DNA from: Acanthopleura granulata
Taxonomy: Eukaryota > Mollusca > Polyplacophora > Chitonida > Chitonidae
Direction of reading: 5' to 3'
Length of the DNA stretch: 64,000 bases
NCBI GenBank assembly: GCA_016165875.1
Contig: JABBOT010000002.1
Coordinates: forward strand, 39,999,073-40,063,072
Shown: positions 11,201-22,884 of the stretch, one piece after another
How positions within the stretch are numbered: the stretch's first letter is position 1
How the letters are laid out: every line of letters starts with the position of its first letter
The notes under the pieces: generated by a model
The model's database searches: none
What the model was told of the DNA's origin: nothing
The model's input: the letters and a program-made list of their open reading frames with translations, nothing else
Translations under genes and position numbers: made by a program

Positions 11201-14200
11201 AGCTGTTGATGTTTCGTAACTTTTGTGACGTCAAGGATCATAAGCAAGTCGTACAGCACGAACGTAAATACTGAATGTTGTATTACATGTACTTTCTTAC
11301 CAATCACTAATATGGGTACAGGCGTTGTTAGATCCCACTGTGTATGTAGTACTCTAATAGCTATAAATTTTAGACCTAGATGTGAGCGAGTACTTGCATG
11401 AGGTTTAACGTCGAACTTTAGACATAACGATAGAGAAAGCTGTTGACATGCACCTTTAAGGTATCATTATATATCAGGTGCAGTGTAAGCCTATAATTCA
11501 ACACGTGTTACATTCGGCCAGAAGTCCACTTTTATCGACGTATTATAATCCCTCACTCATCCACCTACATATACGTGGTCATATCCGTCTTTACCGCGTG
11601 AGATCGTACGTATCAGCTAATACATCTAAACCACTGTCATATTCCAATTCAGTACATTACCTTCCTGCCAGTGACTTAAACACATCACTTTGTTTTAAAT
11701 ACCATTTTGAAGAATAGAGTTAATTTATGCCTTGCACATTGTTCACAAAGTGTTCACAACATACCTAATTAATTTGAACATATTTGACCCGATTTTTGAA
11801 AAACATGTGGGAAGTGACGGTCGATGTTCACGATATTTAGCAAATTATTTATAACGAAGCATATTTCACCATTTAAATACACGCTTTTCTCTTATAGTTT
11901 AAGCCATTTTACTGAAAAATGACATTATAGTTAGTACCACTCCGTATATTATGATATACACGTATTATAGAAAAGATAAAATTGGGAAATATTTGTGATG
12001 TTGTTTTTTTTTTTGGTCAAATTATTGTTTTTCCTTCTTGATATCAGCAACTGAATGATTTTGCCTATCATATTGTTTGCTTGGAATCAAATGCTTGCTC
12101 TATCTAAGGGTTCTGTCGTCTTTCAGAGACAAAGGCTAGTGAACAGTCGTATGTGGGCCTGGTTTTACGGTTTGTAAGTTTTGCCGTCTTTTGTTAATGC
12201 ACGTATATACTTAATCAAAAAAGTTTTGTGCGTCATATATCAAAGGTCAGGCGTATTTATCTGCACAATAGTTTGTACATTTGCCTTTATTTGGTTTCAA
12301 GCAAGCTATATTTAACTGCCCTTTTTTGGTCAAAGTAAGTTCTGTTGAAAATATTTCCAAGTATTGCAGTCTGTTGACTGCCGTGAGGAAACTACTTCAT
12401 ATGGATACTCCATATAGGTTTGTTTATTATAATCCAAAACACAATGTGGCGAGATCTTTTTTGTCATTTTGAACTTTTCACCGTTTACGTATAGGGATAT
12501 GAATGCATGGTAAACACGATTGCCGTTATTTCTGTATTTGGCTGTATTATTCAGCTTTCGAAACATACGGTATCTTCCTCTCATGGTTAAATAGCTGATT
12601 TATGTACCTGAAGCAGCCAGCTGCTGAGCCATTGTCACATACCGTGCGTTATCTTTACATTAGGCATCGTTCTCGGTACATTTAAGGATTGGCTTTGACA
12701 GCCATCTGTTATTGTTTGTCCACATCACGCATTAACAACTACAACTGGAAAAGAAATGTCAATAAGAACTGTGTATTGATTATTGTTTAGCTAAGGGAAA
12801 ACGGCTGAACGGTTTTCCCTCAACGGTATTGGATATGCGCGTCAGCAATTCAGTGATATAGAGAAATAGGCAGAAAAAAAGGTTTATCCGGTACATAACT
12901 CTGCGCTTGCCCGAAAAACTGTAATGTTTGGTCAATAAACTCCCATCGAAAAAAAAAAGAAAGAAATGAAATGACTAAAGAAGATAATAGTATGTAACAA
13001 TAGAGAATTACGGGCGTCAACTTCTACCAGTTACTCGGTCAGAAAAATTGTTACTTCTCGCGTATAGATATACTGTTTCGCTTCAATTCATACCGTTCAG
13101 ACTTGAAGAATTAAATTCGCCGTTCTCTGATTGCATAACCAGCGCGTTGAAATTTCCAAATAACATCTGTCCCCATAAGTATGTATACTGATTGCATAGA
13201 ATCGTTACACTTTTCCTCCATATAACGGGCTGTGTATTTCTGCATGATATCACACACATCGCTGTCGCTTGATATTTTGTGATTAACGCTTTTATCAAAA
13301 ATAAACTGCCACACAGGAAGTTGGCTTGTGATAATCATGCAGCCCAGTTTTGTGATGCTTTCCCTATTGCTAACACACTAGCAGCAAGAATCCTTCAAAG
13401 GGGCATGCAAACTCACCTTGAAAATAAGGTATTCTTTATCTGTTAAGTGCTTTTTGTTGACATAACCTACCTAGGTCAGAAAACTGTATAGGACCACTTT
13501 GTTGACGTGGCTTTGCCACAGTCGAATACGACCACGTGTGGCAGTGGTATAATAGTATGCTGTATACGTATATGTATATATGCCAGGTACCTCACGAACA
13601 TCCTATTGTGAGGCCACAGTGAGATCTAGATATCGCGCGATCTGTGGAGACCGCGACCTATAGGCAGCTTTACGGTGGTTTCGTGCATGGTGCTCTGTCG
13701 TGGACAGAACAAATGCGATTTACACAGGGACAATCCCCATCTATAGCTGAAGCAACAGACACAACTAAAAAGTCATGCCATTGAAATGAGGTGTTGTCTC
13801 CTTTTCCTTGGTAACAAAGTTTTCTTCACCCAGGTCACTAAATGCGTTCTGTTTATGTGCGCACGTCCAGCTTACAATCTACAAGCTGGAAGCGGTGTGC
13901 TTTAGGTGACCTTTCAATTACCAAATACCTATGTGAGATCTCCTTAACAACCTTTACCCTCAACAATCGTATGATTGTATGAGGTAATGGCGTCAGTTAC
14001 CGGTAGAAACGTTAAAAGTACTTTGTCGGAAGAAATGCAATATCTCGATCTGTTTGATGTGTAATAATTGGCTTTATTAGTGGTCTTAAATCTTGAAGTA
14101 GTATGCGATGTGGTACACTATTGGTATAACATATGTTAATCTCGTTTATTTAAATAGCACGATGCCATTATTCATAACCTACTTTCAGTATCCCCACGGC

Positions 14201-15005
14201 CAGATCGCTACGCTCAAGTTTCTTCTTCGCTCTGTTAGTAATGTTTGAGCAAGTCTTTTCGCTGTGTCATCTAAAGTAGGTGGCATGTTTATTTACGCAT
14301 GATATCTAACAGTAGAGTGTCGCCAACACCGTATCCACACAAAAGAAAACATAAAAACGATCAGTTTACCTTGTGTACAAACCACAACGACAGACTAACT
14401 GCAGAGCAGCGAGGACAATGTGATATAGATGGCAAATGGTCATTACACGTAACCGCTGAAATAGGACCTCTAAGTCAGTTTACCTCCGTTAAGGTTTTAT
14501 TCTAACTGTTTATGTAAATGCTTAAATACTAGCATCTTACACCTCCCTCACTCCCCATCACACCATCATACGTGTAGGGTATATGGTGACTCGAACAAGG
14601 CGCTCTCGAGTAGTACTCTCTCGCTCGCTCTCTCAAGGAGCTTTACCATGCCGCTTCCTCAAAAACCAGGTCGTCGTACAAGTGAAAGTCTTATAAACAT
14701 ATCTGAAATAAATTATTTTATATCGGGATCGACCGAAGTTCAGCAAGGAGGGAGTTTAAAAAGTGGGAATAGTTGGATATGTTTATCACTAAACAAAATA
14801 TTACAGCCTGTGAATAGACCTTGACCTTGCAGTGGCCTTGGAATTTCTTCACGCGTATTCTGATTTGTCATGTAATATCCATTGACAGTGTCATCTTATT
14901 CGCGTCAACCTTGCTTGACCTGTATCAGGATTACAAAACACCATAGCATACAAACTGATGATGGAAGAGCTTCACTGAGCAGGCATTTCTGCGCATGACA
15001 CACGT
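8300..15005. other. Long intergenic stretch without a supported gene
   Basis: I found no exon with plausible splice sites and no recognisable protein family here. The 152-codon minus frame at 8,711-9,169 lies in a locally GC-richer patch but has no motif and no family resemblance. A perfect TGACGTCA lies at 11,226-11,233. A short tRNA-like scrap (GGCCGTGGTCTAGTGTTTA) lies near 8,544. Confidence 0.5.
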
Positions 15006-15180
15006 GTGATCAGTGAGGCTGCAGACGACAGGCATGTGCGACCAATAAGGCTGCAGACAACTGACAGGTGACCAATAAGGCTGCATGAGACAAGCACATG
15101 ACCAATAAGGCTACATGCGAAAAGCACGCCACCAATAAAGTTGTATGCGACAAGACCAAATAGGTTGCAAACAACACACA
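15006..15180. repeat. Degenerate 30-bp tandem array with CCAAT motifs
   Basis: About six copies of a roughly 30-bp unit read ACCAATAAGGCTGCATGAGA with variation. The ACCAATAA block starts at 15,041, 15,071, 15,101 and 15,131, exactly 30 bp apart. The array ends about 900 bp upstream of the galactosyltransferase start codon. Confidence 0.8.
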
Positions 15181-15763
15181 AGTCACTGATGATCTGCTGA
15201 CGAGATACCCGTGACCAGTGATCGAGGCTACAGGCGCTTGGAGGATACCACTTTACATCTTTCCATTTATGTCTGTTCTTGAATAGGGTTTGAAATCTAA
15301 ATCAGACATGCATGTATTTGTTTGTTGTTTAAGGCCATTATTTAATTAAAAGCAAACCAAATCAGCAATCGTATTCTTTCGAATGTTCTTGTTTGGCGCT
15401 ATTGCTATCAGGCGGATATTCGATCGGCGATCCCTTGCATACATACGTTTGTAAAGAGTTTGAAAAGAGCACTCGAGAGGGAAAAAGGATGTTGATAGGA
15501 TTTCCATAAGGACGGAGCAGTGAATCACAGATGTTACTGTTCTTAAGATCCCACCACACAAATTGCACAGAGAGAAGCCCGGTATCATAAAGTACATGAA
15601 TGTGGGATCGGAACACCAAATGTTTGCACGGCATCTCTTGAATGCAAATCAATACATTGACATATAACTTTAATACGATTTTAGAAAGGGTACGTCATTT
15701 AGAATCAAGTCTGTGTGTATGTGGCGTAATATGGTTCACTATTCTTAGGACTTACAAAATCAG

Positions 15764-15777
15764 TACGCATGCGCGTA
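15764..15777. promoter_or_regulatory. NRF1-like motif upstream of C1GALT1-like gene
   Basis: The near-palindromic TACGCATGCGCGTA contains the GCATGCGC core of NRF1-type sites. It lies about 300 bp upstream of the start codon in CpG-poor surroundings. Promoter function is inferred from position and motif only; no TATA box was recognised. Confidence 0.3.
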
Positions 15778-16076
15778 CGATGGATAACCAGTCGTAAGAG
15801 CGGAATGGGTGAACACGATCTTCGACCTGTATTTTTTTTCCCTTTTTTTTGTAAACATGATGCAGTATGTGAAATTAATAATTTTATTAAGTTGGACGGT
15901 TTAGTCTACCAATAATCCCAGCCGGCAATTTCATTGCAGTGGAATTTAATGAGTCACAAACATGTTTCCATTCATCCACAGGAGCCTCGGATATTGAACA
16001 GATCACGGTGTTGTTGACAGCAGCATGACATAGTTCTAATGCCCCAGGCAGCCAACAGGCCAGACCCTCACCCAAC

Positions 16077-16182
16077 ATGGCCGTCATCAAGAGACATAAG
16101 TTACCGTTGTTGTTCCTCCTTGTGGCGTCCACATTCAGCCTGACCACTCTGTACATGGGCTATTCACGCCAAACAGTGTATG
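16077..16182 (+). CDS. C1GALT1: C1GALT1-like coding exon 1
   Basis: Encodes the N-terminal tail and signal anchor (MAVIKRHKLPLLFLLVASTF). It ends at the strong donor GTAAGT in phase 1. The adjoining 5' UTR is not delimited. Confidence 0.85.
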
Positions 16183-19100
16183 GTAAGTTTTCACCAAGAC
16201 GGTCAAATCTAAGCAATATACTAAGGACTACAGTGATTCGATCAGCTAGATTATGTCACAAAGAGGCCTTAAATATACCAAGACGCTTATAAACTACGTT
16301 CTAGATGTTCTAGATCCTTTATTCATTATGGGAAGGCCCCGTGCGATGCATTCTATGTGACCCCAAGGGTCTGTCCTGAATCGGTTATTCCTAATACTTC
16401 AGGAATCATGGGCCGCACTACTATTTTTTGCTTCTGCGAAAGTTGGAGTTTTGAGTGTTTCTATCTAGTGTTCAGGCATCCCTTAAATCTGTCCTAGCCT
16501 TGTAAAACCATCCTTGCTAACCATAAATTGTACGTTATTTGAATGAATCCCTATTTACTGAACCAATAATTCGTCCTATCGTTTGTTACACATCTACACA
16601 TGGCTGCAGCCCATAAGACGACATCATTTACACTGATGCAATTTCATTCAGGATCGGTGGTCTTCATACAGGATCGGTGGTTCTTCTAAAGCAATATTTC
16701 TCCATTTGTGCCCCTATTTGGAAAACATCTATCTATTTTATTTATCTTTTATCTATCAAGACCTTTATGCACTCACAGGGTAACGTTTCCATTGCAGTTG
16801 ACGACGCGGATGCTCTCAGCAATGACATAGCACTTCACCATGATGATTATGAGAATTACAGAGGTTCAGGAAAAGTCATTGACACTCTCAAAAGACATAG
16901 CCATGGAGGTAAGCTCTGCAAGGATATCAGTTGGAATCACATGGGTATAGCTATGGCAGTTACAAGCTGATAATGCTGTCATTGTCAGTTGCTTTCCCTG
17001 CTACGCTGACTGCAACAGTTTTGTCAAAGCAAATATGACAGAACTGGAAGCTGCGTGTCTGAACCCGCGAACTTTAGTGTGCCACCATGTATAGGCCAAA
17101 GTGCATGGTGAGCATCGAGTGAGGAATCTGTGACCTCCCGCCCCTAACTCAGTAACTTACCTGGCTAACTGAACTATGATTCCTACACAGAAGAGGCAAT
17201 ATTTACACGAAGGGTTTGTTTCTGGGACCCATTTCTAAATACCCAATTTAGCCAACACGGGGCATTGCTTTTTAGGACCCATTTCTAAATACCCAGTCAG
17301 TCAAAACGGAGGGTTGGTTTCTGGGATCATGTGCTAAATACCCAGTCAGTCAAAACAGAGGGTTGGTTACTCTGACCCATTTCTACATACCCAGTCAATC
17401 AACACGGAGGGTTGGTTACTCTGACCCATTTGTACATAGTCAGTCAACACGGAGGGTTTGTTACTCGGGCCCGTTTCTACATACCTAGTCAGTCAACACG
17501 GAGGGTTGGTTACTCTGACCCATTTCTACATAGTCAGTCAGTCAACATGGAGGGTTTGTTACTGGAACCCATCTCTAAATACTCTTGGTTTCTAAACAGT
17601 ATCTCAGTCAAAACAGAGGGTGAGTTACACTGGATCCATTTCTAAGTTATCTCTGAGTCAAATTCAGGCTTGGTTATTGGGACCTATTTTTAAATATTCT
17701 CTCAGTGTAGTTGAGGGTTGTTTTCTCTGGGATCCCTCTCTGAATGCGACGTGGTTGGGGTTTATATGGCTAGATCGGTGGGTGATTTATGTGCCCAGAA
17801 CGTGTTAATTCCAAACTGACGGTAATAATCATCTATCTGACTAATACAGACACTAGCCACATGGCCATGATTTTAATTTTGTCGGTTGAATAATTTTTTG
17901 AGAACTTGAACGATATGCATGTACGCGACTGCCATCTACAATATAAGGTTAGATCTGTCAGCTACGTTGTCCTACACTTTATGGACTATTCTTCGTTAAT
18001 TTGATGGGAATCGGAAAGTACTATATTTTGCTATCTATTTCCTCTTTGTTGGTGTCAGTCGTCTTATGTTAAGTCAATGGAATATAGGTACTAAAGACAT
18101 AAAACCTAAGTAAAATGGCATCATGTGTACTAGCATCCATCCTGGAAACAAGAGCAAGGGTGTTTTGGGCATGAATGGCTTGAAGCAATACAAAGATGTT
18201 TATAACCTATAACTGTGTTTTCTTTTTAGAAATGAAAGAAAATTCCTTGGCAGCTAAACTGTACAAAACGGTTCGTGTTTTGTGCTGGATAATGACGGCG
18301 CCCAAAAACCTGGATAAAAAAGCGAGGGCAGTTCAGAAGACTTGGGCTAAACACTTCAACATTCACCTGTTCATTAGTAGTGAGACAAACGCCAGCTTCC
18401 CCACCATCGGGCTTAACGTTCCAGAAGGCAGGCAACATTTGACAGCAAAGACAATGAAAGCGTATCGGTATGTGTACGATCATCATTTGAATGATGCGGA
18501 CTGGTTTATGAAAGCTGATGATGATACTTTTGTCATCGCCGAGAACCTTCGGTTTTTCCTGTCTCATTATAGCCCTGATGAGCCGATATACTTTGGTTAC
18601 CACTTTAAGCCATTTGTGAGTCAGGGTTACATGAGTGGTGGCGCTGGCTACGTCTTGAGTAAGGCGGCGCTCAAACTGCTGGCGGAAGCTAATACTACCA
18701 AGTTGTGTCGTCAGGACGGCGGTGCCGAAGATGCCGAGATGGGCAAATGTTTGGCCAAGATAGGCGTGAAAGCCGGCGAGTCGCTGGATAATGAAGGCCG
18801 TGAAACATTCCACCCATTTAAACCCATTGTGCACATGGAAGGCCATTTCCCCGAGTGGTTTCTGAAGTATGCCGTCAACAAGGTTGAAAAGGTAATGCTA
18901 AAATGAAATTAATATATACCGGTATGTTTTTCTCATTTTTATCTGATAATGCAGTGATAACGTTGTGTGGCTCTATAGTGCGTGAATCTGAAATTACCAT
19001 GTATGTCATAGTCACACGACAATTACATATTATAGCCTGTTAGGGGTTTCAAATCTTTCACTCCCCATTGTACAACACGTATGTTGGCTGTAGTGCAGGC

Positions 19101-20814
19101 GAACGTCTAATATATTGTTCAGTATTGGTCGACTGCGCTGTTCAACCATTCGCCGTGTACAAGTCCGAGAAAAGTTTACTTTCTAAAGTTTTGTGGCTTT
19201 CTAGTCCAATCAGATGTGCAGAATGTAAGCTATACTCAACCCCAGTTCATAACCCCCTTGTGCCTTCTTCCATAGTCACTGAAAAACTGTTGTATAAAAG
19301 GGTGTTAGTGAGTGTCAGTGTATACTTAAGGTCTGAATATCCTGGTGCATGGATTAAATGCATAGTTCATTTGGCCCGATGTGCATCGTTCACGTCGGGT
19401 CCCTCTTCCTTGAACGCAAAAGTATGCCAAGTAGACCTATTCCTAATTCGGAAAGTGTGTTTGTTTTGCTCGTTTGCGTAATTCGGCTTTGAAGATTATT
19501 TCGGTCATGCTGCAGGACGAAGTTGTCGACTAGCAGGTGATATCAATGTTCATACAGTATAGTGTCACTACACATGATGCCCTGTCCAGTTACAGCTGAA
19601 GCCGGTCCATCTTTAACTTATCCCCCAACTTGGGCCACAATATGGCCATGTTTATTCATTCATGCACTCATTCATTCATTCTTAACACACAGCCAGGAAA
19701 CAGCAACACTGCCAAATGTAAGGTGAAGAAAGCTAAATAATTAAGGTTCACGAAAAAAAGTAATTGAAAAATACCTTCTCTTTTTATTTGTGCCATTTGA
19801 AAGAGTTAATTGAATTCAAATATTGAATTTTATGGTTGACACCATGAACCACGTGGCCTGTGTATGAGAACTCTGACGTCACAAGAAATCTTTCCTAGTC
19901 TAAATACAGGCTTTAATGTTGGAATAGTACTGACTGGTATTATTTAAATGATTATCCAGCTCATAATGGCTTCCTCTCTGGCCGTACGTGGGAAGATCTG
20001 CCAGCAACCTGCCGATGGTCGTGGGTTTTACTCCCACCATAATGCTGGGCGACGTCGTATAAGTGAAATATTCGTGACTACGGCGAAATACATCAATCAA
20101 ATAAATAAATAAATTGAAATGATTATTTGTTTTATTTGATTAGAATATTACGCCGTACCCAAGTCTGTTTCACTTGTACGACCAGTGAGGAAACCAAGCA
20201 GAGCTCGGGGATCCCACGAACATCCGCAGGTTGCTGGCAGACCTTCCTCCAGTTAATTAAATGAAAAATTACGACTGTAATTAAATGTAAACAAAGAAAG
20301 ATGATATGACGTCAGATGTAAAGAGAGAAAGGTGATATGACGTCAAAGGTCCTTGCCCCTGTCAGCATGGTGCGTACAGCTCGCCCTAACCCGCCCAAAC
20401 TCTCTGCAAAAATATCTGATAAAAAAAAATGAAATTATTTCCAAGCATACTTTTCAGGACTTTGTCTCATGAATCTTACCTTATTTCTCAGAATTCTTTC
20501 ACTTTATACTCTTATTCAAGACCGTACTCGAGGATAAACCTGCTTGTGCCATTAGGTGTAGAGGTATGGTGTGTACATGACATATATTTGCAACCCGATT
20601 AGATGTAGTATACTGACTGAATTTTTGTTTGTTTGCTTTGCAGGGGTATGGCTGCTGTAGTGATTACTCCATCACATTTCATTACATGTCTCCAGCTGAT
20701 ATGTATCTCTTGGACTTCATGCTGTACCATTTGCGTCCGTTTGGCTTACAGGCCGAAATCCCCAACTCCAGAGTATTCGCTACGAACCGAACTGGCACTA
20801 AAGTTAAATCATAA
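16077..20814 (+). CDS. C1GALT1: Core 1 beta-1,3-galactosyltransferase (T-synthase-like), 4 exons
   Basis: The joined exons 16,077-16,182, 16,798-16,908, 18,230-18,891 and 20,644-20,814 encode 349 residues (human C1GALT1 has about 363). The enzyme transfers galactose from UDP-Gal to GalNAc-Ser/Thr, making the core 1 (T antigen) O-glycan in the Golgi. Residues 1-8 are a short basic cytosolic tail and about 9-28 a membrane anchor, so it is a type II protein. About 36-85 form a variable stem. The family 31 catalytic domain starts near VRVLCWIMTAP (87-97). It has the UDP/metal-binding DDD at 169-171 in WFMKADDDTF, the QGYMSGGAGYVLSK block (204-217), ETFHPF (264-269), and GYGCCSDYSITFHY (294-307) ending in YHLRPFG. 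All introns are GT-AG and phases agree (1, 1, 0). The start is the first ATG before the membrane anchor. N-X-S/T sequons occur at about residues 125 and 227. Invertebrates often have several paralogues of this family, so one-to-one orthology with vertebrate C1GALT1 is not certain. Confidence 0.93.
16798..16908 (+). CDS. C1GALT1: C1GALT1-like coding exon 2
   Basis: Encodes the acidic stem region (DDADALSNDIALHHDDYE). The acceptor is TTCCATTGCAG and the donor GTAAGC; it enters and leaves in phase 1. Stem sequence is poorly conserved, so support comes from splice signals and frame. Confidence 0.75.
17206..17725. repeat. Minisatellite in intron 2 of C1GALT1-like gene, unit about 50 bp
   Basis: Ten or eleven copies carry GGAGGGTTGGTTACTCTGAC, then CCATTTCTACATACCCAGTC, then AGTCAACAC. 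The central copies (17,309-17,600) are the most alike and the edges are decayed. Length varies between copies by loss of a CCCAGTCA or AGTC step. Confidence 0.9.
18230..18891 (+). CDS. C1GALT1: C1GALT1-like coding exon 3 (catalytic domain)
   Basis: A 662-bp exon with nearly the whole glycosyltransferase domain, including DDD at 169-171. The acceptor is TTTCTTTTTAG. The donor GTAATG follows ...KVEK. Without splicing, the frame would stop five codons later at TGA (18,904-18,906). The long antisense frame opposite this exon is a shadow. Confidence 0.93.
19874..19881. promoter_or_regulatory. Perfect CRE palindrome
   Basis: TGACGTCA, the full cAMP-response-element core, in intron 3 of the C1GALT1-like gene. 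It is one of three such sites within about 470 bp. Function is not shown by sequence. Confidence 0.35.
19955..20112 (+). repeat. Family B SINE, 3' part
   Basis: Runs from CCAGCTCATAATGGCTTCCT through GTCGTATAAGTGAAATATTC to an (AAAT)n end. It lacks the tRNA-like head. It lies in intron 3 of the C1GALT1-like gene. Confidence 0.85.
20128..20250 (-). repeat. Family B SINE, 3' part, inverted relative to its neighbour
   Basis: Reads TTTATTTGATTAGAATATTA, then CGCCGTACCCAAGTCTGTTT and CATCCGCAGGTTGCTGGCAG on the plus strand. That is the reverse complement of the family B tail and body. Only about 16 bp separate it from the plus-oriented copy. Confidence 0.85.
20284..20345. promoter_or_regulatory. 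31-bp duplication carrying two perfect CRE sites
   Basis: Two near-identical 31-bp segments each end in GATATGACGTCA. The TGACGTCA palindromes lie at 20,307-20,314 and 20,338-20,345. This is in intron 3 of the C1GALT1-like gene. CREB/ATF binding is inferred from the motif only. Confidence 0.4.
20644..20814 (+). CDS. C1GALT1: C1GALT1-like coding exon 4 (C-terminus)
   Basis: Begins GYGCCSDYSITFHY, a family hallmark with the paired cysteines, and reads through YHLRPFG to a TAA. The acceptor is TTTGCTTTGCAG in phase 0. No convincing nearby AATAAA was found, so the transcript end is unknown. Confidence 0.9.
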   Translation, partial: GYGCCSDYSITFHYMSPADMYLLDFMLYHLRPFGLQAEIPNSRVFATNRTGTKVKS

Positions 20815-22069
20815 ACGGTATTACATATAGGCTACCATGGCCACTATCAAGGGGAACTGGTGTGTGAAGTAGACGTGAGCTATAAAAGACTGATTGTTTC
20901 AGACGCTGTCGTGTTTACAATTCAGACAAGAATATATGTAAATATATATATTTGTATGGAGCAGTGGATGTCACATGAAAGCGTGATCTCATTATGTCAT
21001 ATCAAGAAGAATGTATCTTTAATATTCATATTTTGTTGTTACATGTGGTATTTCATTGGCAAAGTTGTGTGTGGGAATCTGTCTGAGGCTTTCTAAGCCT
21101 CATACATGTGGTCATACGAAAGCTTGATCTGTACCCGTTATGTATCTATATGAATACGACATCAAGGTATAGTGAAATGACTATATTTTGGAGCATTTGT
21201 GGCCTTAACTTTTCAACAACCATGTATTTCGCACCACGGATAGTTAATATGAATTTTGCGTTTGCCACAACGAATTGTTGGAAAGTTAGAAGTATTATAA
21301 TGATAATATTGTGGATGCATGCGCAAGACACGTGCGCAAGACACATGCGTGTATACATGGTTTTATCTGTGTATAGAGAGGGTTCTAAAGGTAAAGTCTT
21401 TAGGACGTATCAAACATCTTCATCAAGGTATATCCGCTATATATGTTTGTAAGTATGTGTGTTACCTTCATACTTGGTGACTAAAATGTAATTATTACAG
21501 GCATATGCACAGGTAGATGATTTAAGGATGTATACGTCCCGGCATAAGGCTATAACCTGGTTGAATCGCGAATGTGAAGAAGATCTATATCATAATACAT
21601 ACACATCTATAATTCCCCAGCTGTCAACAGGAATATACTGTGCTGCTTGCATCCCTGGAAGGGCTTTATCACAAGGAACTAGATCGCAATTATGCAGAGT
21701 AAAACTTCAATGGTAGCTTTTGTTGTTTAATCCATGCAAGCAAATAACAGCAGAATTTCCGCGTTTTGAAAATGTGTCTGTCTACACTGTGTCTTTATAA
21801 ACCTTCGGCCCTAAGTGCCGTTGAAGAGGGAAATGTCCTGTCATTAGCTTGTGGTGCAGGCTTTGAGTCCTAAACACACATTCAGAATAATAGCAGTGAG
21901 GAGTCCTTTACGTGGTTTGGTATGAGTGTATACTACAGCAGGCAAAAGTGGTGTTCATTAGATTTTCATGCCACTTACCCTTGATGGGGGGGAAGGCGGG
22001 GATCGAAAGGAGGGACATGTCTCGGTTATCAGAAGAAATATATGATTGTGATTTTTCATAAACGCAACA
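20815..22069. other. Downstream flank of C1GALT1-like gene, no further gene seen
   Basis: Probably starts with the 3' UTR. No canonical AATAAA was found soon after the stop. Short frames have no recognisable domain. A small direct duplication (GCGCAAGACAC twice) lies near 21,319-21,345. Confidence 0.45.
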
Positions 22070-22590
22070 TACAGGTCTGGGAAATTTTTTCACGCTTATC
22101 ATGAGGTCAAATGTCAAGGTCACTGAAAGGTTGCTGGTGGGCTAAAAAGTTTCTGAGAAAACGGTGACTTCAATTTTCGTTAAACTTTGTGTATATAATT
22201 ACTACACCTAAACTGTGGGCTGGTTCACTTTTGACGAAAGCTGATCCAAATGTCACGATCATGCAGGAGTTTTGACGAAAGTTTCACTGTTTTTTGTCTG
22301 TTTTCTCAGATTGTGTACATGAATGCCTTTTTATTTCGTTATGTTACATATATAGAACTGGGGAATTAGTTGCACGCTTATCATAATGTCCAAGGCCAAG
22401 ATCATTGAAAGGTTACAGGGTAAAAATTGTTGCCAAGTTCTTAGAAACCGTTATTTCATATTTTCTGAAACTAGGTCATCGCTACACTAAGGTAACAAAC
22501 TGTATGACCTCTGATGGAAGTTGGTTGAAGGGCCAAGGTCATGCAGAAGTTCATACTACTGACGAAACATTGCTCTGTTACGAGGTCGTG
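22070..22590. repeat. Diverged tandem duplication, unit about 280 bp
   Basis: Paired landmarks in the same order: CACGCTTATCATGAGGTC at about 22,091 and CACGCTTATCATAATGTC at about 22,373; AAGGTCACTGAAAGGTTGC and AAGATCATTGAAAGGTTAC; ATGCAGGAGTTTTGACGAAA and ATGCAGAAGTTCATACTACT. A third partial hit (GGTTCACTGAAAGGTAG) lies near 22,945. No coding domain is seen. Confidence 0.65.
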
Positions 22591-22635
22591 TATATGCATG
22601 TCTATTGTATGATGTTGTATCTCATTACGTGATAG

Positions 22636-22884
22636 GGGGCCCTATGGCCGAGGTGGTTAGTGCGCTAGGCCCAGATGCCTCTCACCAATGTGGTCATTGA
22701 GCTCAAGCCCAGCTCATGCTGGCTTCCTCTCAGGCCGAACGCCGGAAGATATGGCAACCTACCGGTCGTGGGTTTCCCCTGGGCTCTGTCCGGTTTCCTC
22801 CCACCATAATACTGGCCGCCGTCGTACTAGTGAAATATTCTTCAGTACGGCGTAAAACACCAGTCAAATAAATAAATAAATGCA
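22636..22884 (+). repeat. Full-length tRNA-headed SINE, family B
   Basis: The head GGCCGAGGTGGTTAGTGCGC looks like a tRNA A box of the Ser/Leu type. The body contains GGTCGTGGGTTTCCCCTGGG and CCGGTTTCCTCCCACCATAA. The tail GTGAAATATTCTTCAGTACG leads into GCGTAAAACACCAGTC and an (AAAT)n end. This is the best complete plus-strand copy in the window. Confidence 0.9.

Noticed and set aside
18226..18846. 206-codon minus-strand frame
   Set aside because: It lies exactly opposite the catalytic exon of the galactosyltransferase gene and has no family resemblance; it is an antisense shadow.
19068..19481. 137-codon plus-strand frame in intron 3 of C1GALT1-like gene
   Set aside because: No family resemblance, and it lies between two well-supported exons of the same strand without splice sites that would include it.
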